A stretch of DNA of 5,042 bases from Caldilineaceae bacterium (GTDB taxonomy: Bacteria > Chloroflexota > Anaerolineae > Caldilineales > Caldilineaceae), in NCBI GenBank assembly GCA_014879855.1, contig JACSRH010000276.1:1-5042 (forward strand), in the 5' to 3' direction. Position 1 is the stretch's first letter. Each line of letters starts with the position of its first letter. Below are positions 4,875-5,042 of this stretch, one piece after another. The notes under the pieces were generated by a model. That model was not told where the DNA came from, searched no databases, and saw only the letters and a program-made list of their open reading frames with translations. The translations under genes were made by a program, and so were the position numbers.

Positions 4875-5042
4875 TACATCGCCAGACTCGCCACCACCCG
4901 CTGCGCTGTGTCCCGCCCTTGCTGGATGCAGTCGGGCACGGCCAGGCCGCGGTAGGCGCTGCCGGTGACGTAAAAAGGCGCGGGCAGCCGCCGCTCGATC
5001 TCGGCGACGCGCGCCAGGTGGCCGACGTCAGCCTGTGGGTAG
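4874..5042 (-). CDS. hemG: Protoporphyrinogen oxidase, C-terminal 55 residues (partial)
   Basis: End of a HemY/HemG-type FAD-dependent protoporphyrinogen oxidase, which oxidises protoporphyrinogen IX to protoporphyrin IX in haem synthesis and is membrane-associated. The visible residues contain YPQADVGHLARVAEIERRL (1-19), PFYVTGSAYRGLAVPDCI (22-39) and QQGRDTAQRVV (40-50), ending in TAG. The pattern of a GHL...RV..IE helix, a strand ending in G-x-A-Y-R-G and then the PDCI-x-x-G segment is the characteristic C-terminal FAD-domain closure of this family. The start and most of the protein are beyond the right edge. It is a housekeeping gene read in the same direction as the helicase, but the hairpin just after its stop and the separate promoter argue that it is not in the same operon. 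Naming varies (hemG or hemY) with lineage. Confidence 0.9.
   Translation of the reverse strand, partial: YPQADVGHLARVAEIERRLPAPFYVTGSAYRGLAVPDCIQQGRDTAQRVVASLAM

Overview
This is a GC-rich bacterial window whose genes all lie on the minus strand, so it is best read from the right end to the left. Three protein families are recognisable: the C-terminus of a protoporphyrinogen oxidase (right edge), a complete 1206-residue SNF2/DEAH-type helicase with a C-terminal DUF3883-like domain (centre), and the N-terminal 190 residues of a DUF1156-type DNA methyltransferase (left edge). The taxon cannot be fixed from sequence alone. The high GC, the HemY-type oxidase and the family flavour of the helicase and methylase would fit Chloroflexota or a similar environmental lineage, but that is a weak inference.

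Layout in transcription order: 5042-4874 is the end of the haem-biosynthesis gene. 4874-4825 is a perfect 23-bp-arm hairpin that probably terminates it. 4824-4683 is an AT-rich promoter region with a good sigma70-like promoter (TTGCCC, 17 bp, TATACT) and three AACAATA repeats. 4682-1062 is the helicase. 1061-573 is a scarred spacer with palindromic repeats, a 58-bp direct repeat and the truncated tail of an ImmA/IrrE-like zincin gene. 572-1 is the methyltransferase, with its own AAGGA ribosome binding site, running off the window.

The helicase and the DUF1156 methylase appear to form one defence-type operon (helicase plus methylase; an ATPase of the DUF499 type would be expected beyond the left edge) placed next to a housekeeping gene. 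The methylase would mark or sense DNA, and the helicase/translocase with its nuclease-like C-terminal domain would act on unmodified DNA. This role is inferred from family and context.

The most unusual signal is a 33-34 bp palindromic element present four times: three copies in the spacer and one inside the helicase reading frame. The in-frame copy adds an Asn-Leu-Pro-Gly-type linker peptide without breaking the gene. This resembles in behaviour the protein-coding palindromic elements known from Rickettsia, although no homology is claimed.
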